DNA of 64,000 bases from Morinoia aosen (lineage: Eukaryota > Arthropoda > Malacostraca > Amphipoda > Talitridae): the NCBI GenBank assembly GCA_030386875.1, contig CM059559.1, positions 63,688,392 to 63,752,391 on the forward strand, read 5' to 3'. The position numbers were made by a program, and so were the translations under genes. Below the pieces are notes generated by a model. That model had not been told where the DNA came from and ran no database searches. It saw only the letters and a program-made list of their open reading frames with translations. Positions within the stretch are counted from its first letter, which is position 1. Each line of letters starts with the position of its first letter. Shown here piece by piece: positions 11,880-22,451 of the stretch.

Positions 11880-12260
11880 TATTCAATTGAGCTCCCAGGT
11901 GGATAATATACGGGCCCGATCTGACGGTTAGGTAGGCCTTCTTTTTGTTGAAAAGGAACGTTTTCTTGTTTTGTTAAGACCAATTTTTTAGGGTCAGTAC
12001 TACCCTTTTCTTCAGAACCTATTACTTACTTTTTGAACTTTAATCTTGTTGAAACTTTTTGTGGCCTGCTGTTTTTCTGCGCATTATGTTCAGTTAACTG
12101 GCAACATACAGTTGTTACCTCACAAGGATGGCTCATATAGAAGGACACGTTGTGCATAGATTCAGCATGTACGAGCCCATACTAGATGGTACCTTCATTA
12201 ATCCTCTCTTTGGAACGCCCCTTGTCGTTAGGGAAGCTTAAACTAACTTATATTAGAATA
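11880..12260 (+). repeat. dispersed 380-bp repeat, unit A1
   Basis: A segment marked by GGTTAGGTAGGCCTTCTTTTT, CTTACTTTTTGAACTTT and a TCTCTTTGGAACGCC tail. It recurs at 57035-57420 (sister copy) and in diverged form at 13500-13900, 61370-61740, 39440-39870 and, reversed, 27070-27348. Confidence 0.6.
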
Positions 12261-12339
12261 ATAACCAATATGTTGATTGGTACACTGTTTCACCTCATTA
12301 TATAGTCTTATCCCATAGCTACACTGAATTTTTAGATTG

Positions 12340-12900
12340 CGCTGCAGAGTTGGGATTGAAAGCAAGAAGAGCCCGAGACTTTCACGGGAAACGAGGATTA
12401 TCTTCGCTATAGGTTACTTTAGGCGTTGATGAAGATGCATCGCAGTTGAAAGTCTCGTCATAAATAAATGAATAAAATAAACAGTGGCATCTACGGATGC
12501 TTTATTTCCAATTTCAAGCCTGATACATATCACCTTGTACACTGGATTTTCAAATGACTTATAATTAACACCAGGACGCTATGACAGTTTCCCCCGGTCA
12601 AGACCGGTACCCATTTCAGATACCTGGGTAGAGTGGGGTATTGTGCTTGGAATTCTTCCCCTATACCCAACAGAGAAAATCGCCATCCAACGCCGGGACT
12701 CGAACCCTCGTTTGCCCGCTCGGAGGCAGGCCCTATAGACACACGGCTATGGCGGGCATCAGATATGGGAAGCGAGGACGAGGAATGGAACCCTGAAAAA
12801 TTTGATCTCAGGCTGCTCATGTGTGCTCGTTTGTGTGAAGAAATTAGTAGTGCATCTGTCGTCAACGAGGGAGGCTGTGCGTTCTCGTTTTTGCTGAACA
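12340..12900 (+). pseudogene. acidic N-terminal coding patch, split by a SINE
   Basis: Decayed coding sequence matching the better preserved frame at 59204-59392. It reads like KARRARDFHGKRG then GVDEDASQLKV, and after the SINE SDMGSEDEEWNPEKFDLRLL and ARLCEEISSASVVNEGG. Acidic starts of this type are usual in piggyBac-like transposases, but the family is not proved. An in-frame stop after GLSSL and the SINE insertion kill this copy. Confidence 0.4.
12459..12757 (-). mobile_element. tRNA-derived SINE
   Basis: Absent from the sister repeat, so it is a later insertion. On the minus strand it starts at about 12757 with a tRNA-like head: an A-box-like TAGCCGTGTG stretch and a perfect B box GGTTCGAGTCCCG at 12706-12694. 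The spacing suggests a class II tRNA with a long variable arm. A tRNA-unrelated body of about 200 bp follows, with an AATAAA-rich 3' end near 12460-12490. No clear target duplication was found. Confidence 0.7.
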
Positions 12901-13499
12901 CTGGCTATTTGAAGGTTCACTTTGTAAAGGTATCACTTTATTCATTTTCCTACATCATTGTTTGCAACTGTATGTATTAGCGGATAACCTAAATATGCTT
13001 CTACTAGCTAAGCAAAATTGTGTATTTTAACTACGCTTAAGCTAGAAGCTCTTGATCATAAGGAAATGTTCGTAGCAACCGAATATTTGGAATGTTGTAA
13101 AAATGAAACTTTATGAGCTAAAAATACTGTTTCACCTGACAGCAGCAGCCTCTCACAACCTGATTTTTACATTTTTTGTTTTACAATGAATGCAAGCCAT
13201 TCCCGTTGAAGTAAACCTACACTGATTCAAATTCACAAACAAATCTCGTGAAGTTATTGAGGAACGAGTGGATGGATAATAGTCGATATGAATTGTTACT
13301 AAAAAATGAAGTGCCTCACGTAAATGAAATAGATGAAAAAGTTCCTCAGGGTGTCTACCTAAAATATTTACAATACGCATTTCTGCCAAACGAATATACA
13401 CTGGCCGATTTGTGTTATACAATTATATGATTGATATTTATTTTATTATATTTAGAGCAGATATGCACAACTGGCAGCTTCTGTGCCACTGTAAAATAT

Positions 13500-13900
13500 T
13501 ATTACTCTTTAAATTCCGCGTACCTAACTTTTTTACATAACTCCTCTCAGGGGGATACAACTATCTATGGGAATTAGTACTCCAAGGGGGATTATGTAAG
13601 GTACCGAGCTACATGTTTGGTCGGATTATTTGTTGTTGAAATAGCATAGGTTAACTGTTTTTTACGCACCCTCTTTTTTCGGTTCACTGCTGTCCTGGTT
13701 GTAAGCACCTACAACTTTCATCTTCAACTTTTTTTGTTCCATCAACTTCTTTCTTAGCTTACTGTTTATATGCCCCTGTGCATTGATTCCGCGTTCCTTT
13801 AACTCCATGATTAATGGAGCTTTCACCCTTCCTCTCTAAGAACATCTTTGTCGTGGTCATGGGAGGCTTATCAATTTTTACATCACTTCATTTATTAACA
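13500..13900 (+). repeat. dispersed 380-bp repeat, unit A2
   Basis: Marked by CTCAGGGGGATACAACTAT, GGTTCACTGCTGTCC and GATTCCGCGTTCC. Diverged relative of unit A1 within the same larger repeat; matches 61370-61740 closely and 27070-27348 in reverse. Confidence 0.6.
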
Positions 13901-14300
13901 TTGCTGCGGCTCTAGAGTCGCCAGGTTTAACTCTACAGTAGTCCAGTCAGTCTCACGGCAAGAAAGTAAAAAGATGGTCTGCTTAGGTCATAGCTTATCT
14001 CAGCATAGTGTCCCACAAAGATCCATGATTATGGAAAATTAAATTTTATGGGGTGGAGGTATTTGTGCGACATGCTGCTCTTTTGACACAGGGTCAAAGT
14101 TAGAAATAACAAGTTTTATATTCCTATATTTTTTATTTCCTAAAGATTGCTGTTACAAATGGGTGTTGCTCTACCGAATATTGGTAGTTTAGTTGTATTT
14201 TTAGTTACGGATGCTAATGTTTTGCTTTTCTTGCAGAAGAACTCTGTTTTGGTTGTAATGGGTAAACTGTTTTTTTATCTATCTCGCGCTATAATAATTT

Positions 14301-14831
14301 CTTCCGAAAATCGTAGGTCAGGGTAGAGAGTTTCGCCCCTCTGTCGTAGAGCCGAACGTCCGTGTAGGTCGAGAGAAACGCTTCTCTCACACACTTTATT
14401 GAATAAACTGGCTGACACGAACTAACATAATTTCTTTTCTATCTTTTCAGCCTTATGAAATATTCCAAATTATTCACGTGTATGTTGATTCAGGAATGCT
14501 CCTAGCATTTTTGTACTAAACAACAGCAATTTATTCAAATTTATATTTCTGTTTAATTACGTTGTATTTTTTAATTAGACAGATGTATAGATAATACTGA
14601 ATTGCTGTGTATTACTACAAAAATTATAGGAACATTCCTGAATTAACTTGCACGTGAAGAAATTGGACTATTTCGTAAGGCTGATAAGTTAGAAAAAAAA
14701 TTATGTCAGTGCGTGTCAACCATTCGTTCAATAAAGTGCGCGTGAGAGAAGAATTTCTCCCGACCTACACGGACGTTCGCTTCTATGACAGAGGGGCGAG
14801 ACTCTATACGCTTATGATTGATTTTCGGAAG
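14301..14831. mobile_element. foldback/MITE with CTTCCGAAAATC termini
   Basis: About 100-bp terminal inverted repeats. The left begins CTTCCGAAAATCGTAGG and contains CGAACGTCCGTGTAGGTCG; the right ends GATTTTCGGAAG. The interval is missing from sister repeat B (TAAACTGTTTTGTTGTTGAG is contiguous at 62128), which gives an empty site. The frame at 14703-14900 is an arm of the repeat, not a gene. Confidence 0.8.
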
Positions 14832-15440
14832 GATGAACTTTTTTGTTTTGAGTATAATGTGCAGCATTTTAGCCATGCGTTTTCTTCTGCTATTTTGTAA
14901 AGATCGGTAAAGATTTACTTTAAAAGATCTTCATTGATTTGAGCAGTTTATTGCAGATTAATGAAATTTTTCGCTCTTGGTAAGTGAAGATTTTTGCAAA
15001 AATTGGATGCCGGTCTGCACTTTAAAAGCGGACATACACTGCTATAATTTTGCTCTAAATCTTCCCTGAATGCAGGTACTCCTTCGAAGATCTTCAGTGA
15101 TCTGCAAAGAATGTCTGCAATAAACGGCAATAATCTTCACCGATTGGTGAAGACATTTCTGGTGGGGTTTCATTGGAAAATTTTAACATCAATAAAACTG
15201 AAATTTATGGTACTTTTTAAATTTTAAAAAGCTGCAGTTGGCTTACGACATGAGTACTCTCATTGGACGCATAATTCAGTTCTCTTATAAATTTTCGTAT
15301 GAAATTTTGGAATTCATCGAATTGTTTATATATCGAAAAATTTCAAAATTTTTGCAGTTTTTTAATTTTTCGTCATAATTTAGAAATTTAAAATTTCGTA
15401 CTATAATTCTAAGCATAATTAATTAATTGAATCATATTCA

Positions 15441-16515
15441 ATGCCTACATTGCAGTCATCCGAATCTTATGGTGCCGCTAGAAAGACCCGATTGCAAACC
15501 ATGGCGAACAAGATGGCCGGAACTGGCTACATTGTGCCTTCATCATATGCAGATAGTGACATGGAAGTTGAGGATGATATGTTAGATGAGGACGATGACG
15601 TGTTGGACCCAGATTTTCCACTCAATCTTTCTGATGACCTCATTCCTACCGCTTCTGGTATACACACGTCAGGTAATGTCAACCGGGTGAGGCCCCAGCC
15701 TATGCCTGAGGAAGACTCCATCGACAGTGAGCATGAGGCTAAGGAAGACGCCAGACCTCCTCCCAAGAAGACTGAGTGAGCTCAAGACCAAGTGGCTCAA
15801 GGGTCTGGAGAAAAGAGGATATCAACTACCCTCCACTACCTGAATTTCTTCACCCTGCCACGCATGCTCTTGGGGCACTTTTTGAGTATTTCCACGACAT
15901 GTTTTCCGTAGACCTCCTAGACGATGTTGTCTATCAAACAAACCTGTACGCCCGGTAGCAGAATGTGAACACAACTTTCCAGCTAGACAAGCATAAACTG
16001 ATGACAAGCATTAGCGTTGTCATGTACATGGGACTGAACTCTTTGCCTTCTATTGAAGACTACTGAGCAACGATCACGAAGGTGGTGCAGGTTGCAGATT
16101 CTATGCCCTCTAAACGATCCAAGCTCATTAAAAGCCTACTGTACTTCAATAAAAATAACAAACTTCCTGGCGCCAGTAACCGCTTCTTCAAAATACGCCC
16201 CTATTTGCTTTTCTGACGAGACAGTTCCTACAGGTAAAGAAAACTCTCACGCAGTCCATTGACGAAGTCATGGTCTCCTACAAAGGCTCATGAGCGGGCA
16301 ACCTGAGGCAGTACATTCAGACAAAACACGATAAGTGGGGATTCAAGATGTTCTGTAGGGCAAGTATTGATGGATTCATTCACGACATACAAATATACTA
16401 AGGAGAGACAACCTTTACTTGCGACCACTGCCAGCTTTCCTATGAAGAATCTGAACTACTATCTTCCACGAAGAGCGTCCATGTGTGCAAGAAGAAATAC
16501 TGGAAAAACGTTGGA
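15441..16515 (+). pseudogene. piggyBac-like transposase, copy P1, decayed
   Basis: piggyBac transposases cut and paste DNA at TTAA using a DDD catalytic triad. The first 112 residues (15441-15779) form the usual acidic N-terminus (DMEVEDDMLDEDDDVLDP). The frame then shifts, and the core follows from 15800: FSVDLLDDVVYQTNLYAR, a TAG stop near 15956, VVMYMGLNSLPSIEDY, VVQVADSMPSKRSKLIKSLL, then a segment with the first catalytic Asp (SIDEVMVSYKG at about 16258) and KWGFKMFCRASIDGF. The copy ends near 16515, before the second catalytic Asp. At least two frameshifts and several stops. Matches P2 on the opposite strand at 18270-19812. Confidence 0.85.
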
Positions 16516-16689
16516 GTTTGAGAGCGTAGCGTGAGAAGCATATAGAAAAAAATTAGGCAGCATAGAGAAAAAACTCGGCTGTTGAGCATGAGGCTCGGAA
16601 GCGGTTAAAGAAAGTAATAAAGAAAGAAAGAATGACCTATAGTAGCACGCTGTGTAGCAGTTCAGGTACCTATTAATTCATTTGAATTA

Positions 16690-17940
16690 ATAGTTTTGTA
16701 AGGAAGGCTAAACCAGGGAAATATATAGTGAATAAAAGGATGGTTGAAAATGGAAAGAATATTGCGGAATCATTAGTTACGATAGACAAGGATAGAAATC
16801 TATCCGTGTTATTATTGAACGCCTCGGACTACATTTTTTATTCAAGGAATAATAGTATGTTGAGTAATGTGGAAGCTGCAGGTGAGGAAGAAGTCTATCT
16901 GACTACAGTAGAAGACGCGTTAAGTGAAGCTAATTTGTTTAAGTTTGATGAAGTGTCGAATTCAACAAATGTCAACTCAGGTTGTGGTGGAAATGAAAGT
17001 GCCATAACTAGGAAGGGGCTTGGGTTGAAAGTCGACCAACTGAGGCAGAATTGTTATTGTTCTAGTACTGACGAACGTTAAAGCTTATGAACAAATTGAG
17101 AATGTACCCAATGAACCTAGCTGCAAACGGCGCTTTTTAACGATTGATGACTCAACTTGTTGCAACAAAGACGCTAACCACTACTGGTCGAAGGGCTAAA
17201 TAATTTTCGTGACGTAATCACGTTAGAAGGAGAGTCGATAAGTGTAAAGAATGTCATGAAGCACAATATCGTGCTTAAACCTGATGCGCCCTTACTTAAT
17301 TTAACTTCCTATAGCATTCCTAACAAATTTCAGGAGGGGGTCTCATTCAGGTAAACAAGCAAAAATTTCCACCGGGAATATTCGAACCGTCTACGTCAGA
17401 CTATAATTTTCCAGTGATTTTTGCAAAGAATAAGATTGGCGAGATACGGCCATTAATTGATTTTAGGGTTCTTAATTTAATAATAGTTAAGAAGCCCTAT
17501 CCAATCCCGCGAATAGTTGAAATTTTGTATACCCTCGGAGGTAATGTCTTTTCTAGTGTGGATTTAAGATCAGCGTTTTATCAGGTGGAACTAGTGGAGA
17601 ATAGCCGTAAATTGACAGCTTATAGTATAGGGTACGAGTAGTACCAGTTCCGTATTATTCCTTTGGAATTAGTTCAAGTCCAAGGGTTTTATAGCGTGTC
17701 ATGTCTTTTGTTCCTTCCACCATTCTTGGAAAGCTTTGCTTCATTTTACTAGATGATATTTTGGTAATTTCTAAATCTACGGGTAAGCTTCTGACCGTCA
17801 TAAGGAGTGTCCTAACTAAATTATGCGGTGGAAATTTATCTCCTAACTCTTTAGTGAGCACACCTAGAAAAACTTGGGATATCAATATTTCCTTTCAGGG
17901 TCTCAAAGTAATTGTATTTCTAAGACATTTTGTTTGAAGA
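16690..17940 (+). mobile_element. Ty3/Gypsy pol fragment, fossil
   Basis: An old fragment of the same family as the element at 1-7.4 kb, in the opposite orientation. It shows the pre-RT spacer (VLLLNASDYIF, EEVYLTTVEDALSEA), the RT blocks (IRPLIDFRVLN, KPYPIPRIVEILYTLGG, VDLRSAFYQVELVEN) and the catalytic LLDDILVISK. It is heavily broken, lacks LTRs, gag, RNase H and integrase, and is clearly older than the first element. Confidence 0.85.
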
Positions 17941-18000
17941 CATTTTTTGATTTGGGGCATTGTTTGTCTTCAATGTTTATTCAATGAAGTATCCCGTGCA

Positions 18001-18110
18001 AGCTAACCGCCTGTCCAACGGCGGACCATATAAATCCCGTCCTGGATGCTCTGCCCGGCCTAAAGGGAACCATATAAATCTCGTTCGGGCTACTACTTCG
18101 TCCGTGTTGA
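18001..18110. repeat. two imperfect 50-bp units
   Basis: Two units share CCATATAAATC followed by a CCGT/TCGTT and a GC-rich tail (GACCATATAAATCCCGTCC, GAACCATATAAATCTCGTTC). They lie just beyond the C-terminal end of piggyBac copy P2 and may belong to its untranslated or terminal region. No function can be shown. Confidence 0.4.
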
Positions 18111-18269
18111 CGTATAAATAATTCATTTTAAAATATTATATTTTTGTACTAAGCAAACATTATGTATGTTTTATTTACTAAAAGTTAATTTTACAAATAC
18201 TTTTTAAAGTGCAATGGTTTTCTGAAATGAACTCAAGGTGAAAACTATTCATTTAATGTTGAAGCTGCA

Positions 18270-19812
18270 AAATCGTGATAAAAAACGAAATGAGGCATAC
18301 GACAATACTGAAGAACAGCTCATGGGGAAATGGCAGAAAGAGAGGGCTGCATCAGGTCTGTTGGTGGAATATGAAATTCTCTGAAACAATTTGTGTCCTA
18401 CAGACAGAGGGCCGCCTGGCAAACATCACACATCCGTCGAGAACGGTGGATTTCTACTTTTTTAGAGCATTGTTTGCAGGTCTGTGGAGTGAAGACGTAG
18501 AGAGGAAGATGGGATCTGGTGAAGTCGTAGCGCAGCTGACTGCTTGGGAGTTGGGCCCTGACCCGAAGACAGGGAAAATTTACTGGTTGGTATTGGTCAT
18601 GGGATGGCCTCGTAAGCCTGCTCGGTCCCATGACCTTCTGACAGCGATCGAAACAGCTGATGTCCAGACGGAAATGTTTGAGTAACATTGGCTTTCACAC
18701 ATGCCCAGACAGTCACGCTTATAGAGAATCCAGGCATTACACACGCAGAGGTCTATGGCGTACCAAAAATGCTCAATTAAGTACCACCTCCTGGCTCGCA
18801 TGGGAGTTTTGTAGAGGTGGGTCAGCATGTCTGACTTATCGATTCAACCATTTTGCAATTATACTGTTTGATGACGTTTGGGCATATCGCATCTACCTTC
18901 TTTTTTATGGTGCGGTCGTACCGCTTCACTTTGGCAAGGGGTTCAACACCAGAATGAGAAGTTAGGACTGTGACATTCTTATTATCCTTCCATTGTAGTG
19001 TAAGAATACCATTGGTGGAGCAATAGTCTTAATGGCCGCGTGGAACTGTCTTCTTATCTAGGTCTTTAGAAGAAATGAGAGGTAGCTGCCCAACTCGATT
19101 GACTCTGGCCGAACTCATTTTCCGGCAGCCTAGGTTATTCCTGAGGTACTCCACTAGTTGGATGATAGTGAAGTAATTGCCAGCATAGATTGCTGACTGG
19201 TTAGGCCTTTTCAGAGTCTTTGCCAGCACAAGGACGCTTTTCGTGGAAAATAGTAGTTCAGATTTTTGTGCGGATAGCTGGCAGTGGTGGCAAGTAAAGG
19301 TTGTCTCTCCTTAGTATATCTGAATGAATCCATCAATACTTGCCCTCTAGAACAGCTTGAATTCCCACTTATCTGGTTTTGTCTGAATGTACTGCCTCTG
19401 GTTGGCCACTCATGTGCCTTTGTAGGACACTATGACTTCGTCAGTGGACTGCGAGAGTTTCTTTTACCTGTAGGAACTTTTTCGTCAGAAAAGCAAATAG
19501 GGGGCATATTTTGAAAACGCCGTTACTGGCGCCAGGAAGGTTATTATTGTTATTAAAGTGCAGTAGGCTTTTAATAAGCTTGAATCGCTTAGAGGGCATA
19601 GAATCTGCAACCTGCACCACCCTCGTGTTCGTTGCCCAGTAGTCTTCAATAGAAGGCAAAAAGTTCAGTCCCATGAACATGACAACGCCTATGAAGACCA
19701 TCAGTTCATACTTGTCTAGCTGGAAAGTTGTGTTAACATTCTGCTGCCGGGCGTACAGGTTTGTTTGATAGACAATATCGTCTAGGAGGTCTACGGAAAA
19801 CATGTTGTACGA
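18270..19812 (-). pseudogene. piggyBac-like transposase, copy P2, decayed
   Basis: Minus-strand copy matching P1. From 19812: FSVDLLDDIVYQTNLYARQQ, VVMFMGLNFLPSIEDYWAT, SKRFKLIKSLLHFNNNNN. Further on, SAIYAGNYFTIIQLVEYLRN occupies the place of the family's 'DNFFTS' motif, so the second catalytic Asp is replaced by Gly. Then come TPMRARRWYLIEHFWYAID, CNAWILYKRD and the cysteine-rich C-terminal finger CKQCSKKVEIHRSRRMCDVC near 18415-18480. At least three frames are used, so the copy is dead, but it reaches the C-terminus that P1 lacks. The N-terminal acidic part is missing beyond 19812. Confidence 0.85.
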
Positions 19813-22072
19813 CAAATTGGACAACACTAGTTTGTCGGCATTTGAATCAGCAAGAATGACGTCTAGAATTTGAACAAAGGAATGTTCCCTCATCACAAGT
19901 GTAAATAATTCTAAATCATACTGATATCAAGTACTTCTATAATCCTCATTCAAATTCTAAAGAGTGGATAAGAGCAAGTAGAAATGAAATTTAAGAACGA
20001 TTAATTAATCTATTGTTATTCGTGAAATCACTATTATGTTTGCAGACCCCGTTTCCGAAAGACAGACTGTAGAAAAATCATTTCAACGTTCAAGAAAAAA
20101 GTACTTCTTAAAAACTGTATGGTGTCATAGTCTTACATGTAATCGCATAAATTTGAGCGAGGGAGATTAGAAATGAAAGCGTCTATTATGTCTAGACTTA
20201 ATAGAAATGTATAATTTTGTTTCCATTCCTTGAGAGGGGAAGTGTTGGTACAATTTTGTTGATAAGTTTTCATGACACGTTGAGATGCAATAAAAGAAAA
20301 ACCAAGACTGTCAATTTATATGAGAAAAGCAATTAAGTAATGGTTTCAAACATTTTTAGGTAAATTTCTGTGATTTGTGTGAATTTGAATGGCTGTTTGA
20401 TGATCATAACTCAATAATTGTTGACTAGAGGACTACCTAAGTATTTTTGAATGGTTTAATTGGAATTATTGATAATTTGAAGAGATTCCTAAAAATAATT
20501 CGGTAAAGTTCATCTAGAGGTGCAATATTAAAAAAATTTTAAGTATAGGTGGGTATGAATGAAGGAAAGAACATTTCTAAAATCATTTAAAGGTGTACCT
20601 CCACTGAAATAAAATTATTTATTTCTTTGGTTATAGTCCAGTGTTGGTGTCTGTGTGTAGTTATGCAGAAAATATATATTTTCTTTTATTTTACCCATGT
20701 ACGATCCCAATTTTATTGATGTCAAATTTTGGCATAATTTTGTTTGTGGAGGTATATAATTTTAAATCACTGCCATAACATCACTGCAGGTTATTTCCTA
20801 AAATTATTTCTAATTTTTATATATATTTTACACCGTGCGGAACAATTGCTTTCGAATAAGTTGCGGGTTTTCTACACAGCCAAACATTACAGATACTTTA
20901 ATAACTCTTTGATTTGCAAAATTTGACTGTAGTTTGCGTTTTTATAAAGTAAAAATTTAAATCGTAATTCAGATATTCAAATTGCAGACTGCTACCCAAT
21001 TTTAAAGCTACTAAAAATGTTTCAAACGGCTTGATCTTTATTAAATATATAATGAATATGTTCAAAAGTACTGGGTATAACATTTCAATCGTTCTGTCGA
21101 ATTGGCACTTGATAAGCATTTTTCAACTTTATGACCTTAGGTAATCTTGCTTGTTTGTTTTTTATTTGGTAGGATCTAAATTTCATGCACATTTATTGCC
21201 ATATACATACATTTCTACCTGATTTCTGAAGGTTCCAATCTAATAAAGGAATATCTAATAATTTTTCATAATACAATACATATGTATTATGCACAACAAC
21301 GTTTTGCAAGCACTGTAACCTTCATTAAGCGTGGAGAAGTAATTTTGACCTAATATAACCTATGTCGATAAATCATAGAAGGCAACGGAGAGCTCTCAGC
21401 TGCTGCAAAATTTTAAGGAGGGAATAATTGGTTTCACATGCTCATGGAAATTGTCTCCATATTTTTTTCTAATTCCCTGATTTGCGACCATGTTTGACTA
21501 AAAATTTTAAAAATACGAAAGTAAATCAAGTCTCAAACATTATTTATATTTCTTAAAGTTATTTTTATGTTAGTTGATAATTTAGGTTTTCAAGATCTTC
21601 AGAAAAAAAATACTTTTGTCATTTATTAATTTACATTCTAAATTGAAGATTTTATTTAATAAACATATCTTGAGCCTCTTACACATTAGGCAACACTATA
21701 AAAATTGCACCGTTTGAAGTCCCTTTGCAGTGACAGTCATATGGGCGTAAAATACTTCCCTAATTGGATGTATATTTATTCATAATCAGTTGATTCACCA
21801 AAATCCGTTGAAACAATATTAAATCAAACGTATTCAGGTGATGATTTTTTGAACTAAACTGCTTTTGGTTTGCAGTAGTTTTCCTCCCCAAGTTAAGTAT
21901 CAAAGGCTAATGAATTTGAACATATAGATGGTCTGGCTGATACAAATTAATAGTATAAGAAGTGTGAGAAGGTGAAATCTTGTTAATGTAAATTAGTTGT
22001 TACCTGCATCAAAAGTGTACAGCACATAACATGATAGTATGTTTGGATGTGAGTTATGCTCAAATGCAAAAA
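19813..22072. other. no recognisable feature
   Basis: AT-rich DNA without convincing coding, RNA or repeat structure. The short hydrophobic frames here look like chance. Confidence 0.5.
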
Positions 22073-22451
22073 TACCCTATTGAAAATTAAGGCCGTATCG
22101 CCGGTGGATTAGGGTTGGCAATAGGGTTGTGTTTTGGTTGGAATACGCACAGTTTAGAGGTTAAATGTCCCCTTTATCGGATACTAAACCAACTGCGAAT
22201 CATCCGTGTCCCGCCTTACCTACCGGCCGTGTACCGCCTCTGAACCAGATTCGAATCGCGGCTGGCCGTCCATGAATTATAGGTAAAAACATCGCTCCCA
22301 GTTTCCCGTGCCTCGCCTCCAGGGGTGGACAAAATTGCACTGGAAGCTTTGGATCTTACAATACATTCACACTTAATGCATTGTGAATGTACTGACCCAA
22401 TAAGCTCAGTACAATATTGTACATCCAATGAGGTCGATGCACGTGCAACTG

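Larger units (their letters stand above)
10723..15165 (+). repeat. dispersed repeat A (sister of 54895-62450)
   Basis: Aligns base for base, interrupted only by insertions, with 54895-62450. Shared landmarks include a DUF4806-like exon, the GAGCTCCCAGGTGGATAATA block, an acidic coding patch and the GCAATAATCTTCA end. After removing the SINE and the foldback here, and three insertions in the sister, both cores come to about 3.6-3.7 kb. The left edge is set by copy 5 of the TIR family, the right edge by loss of similarity. Probably an old, non-functional transposon or segmental copy. Confidence 0.75.

Noticed and set aside
12690-12757. tRNA gene
   Set aside because: A and B boxes are present, but the sequence is joined to a SINE body with an AT-rich tail, is absent from the sister repeat, and shows no clear cloverleaf.
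14703-14900. 65-residue protein at 14.7 kb
   Set aside because: It is the right arm of a foldback MITE.
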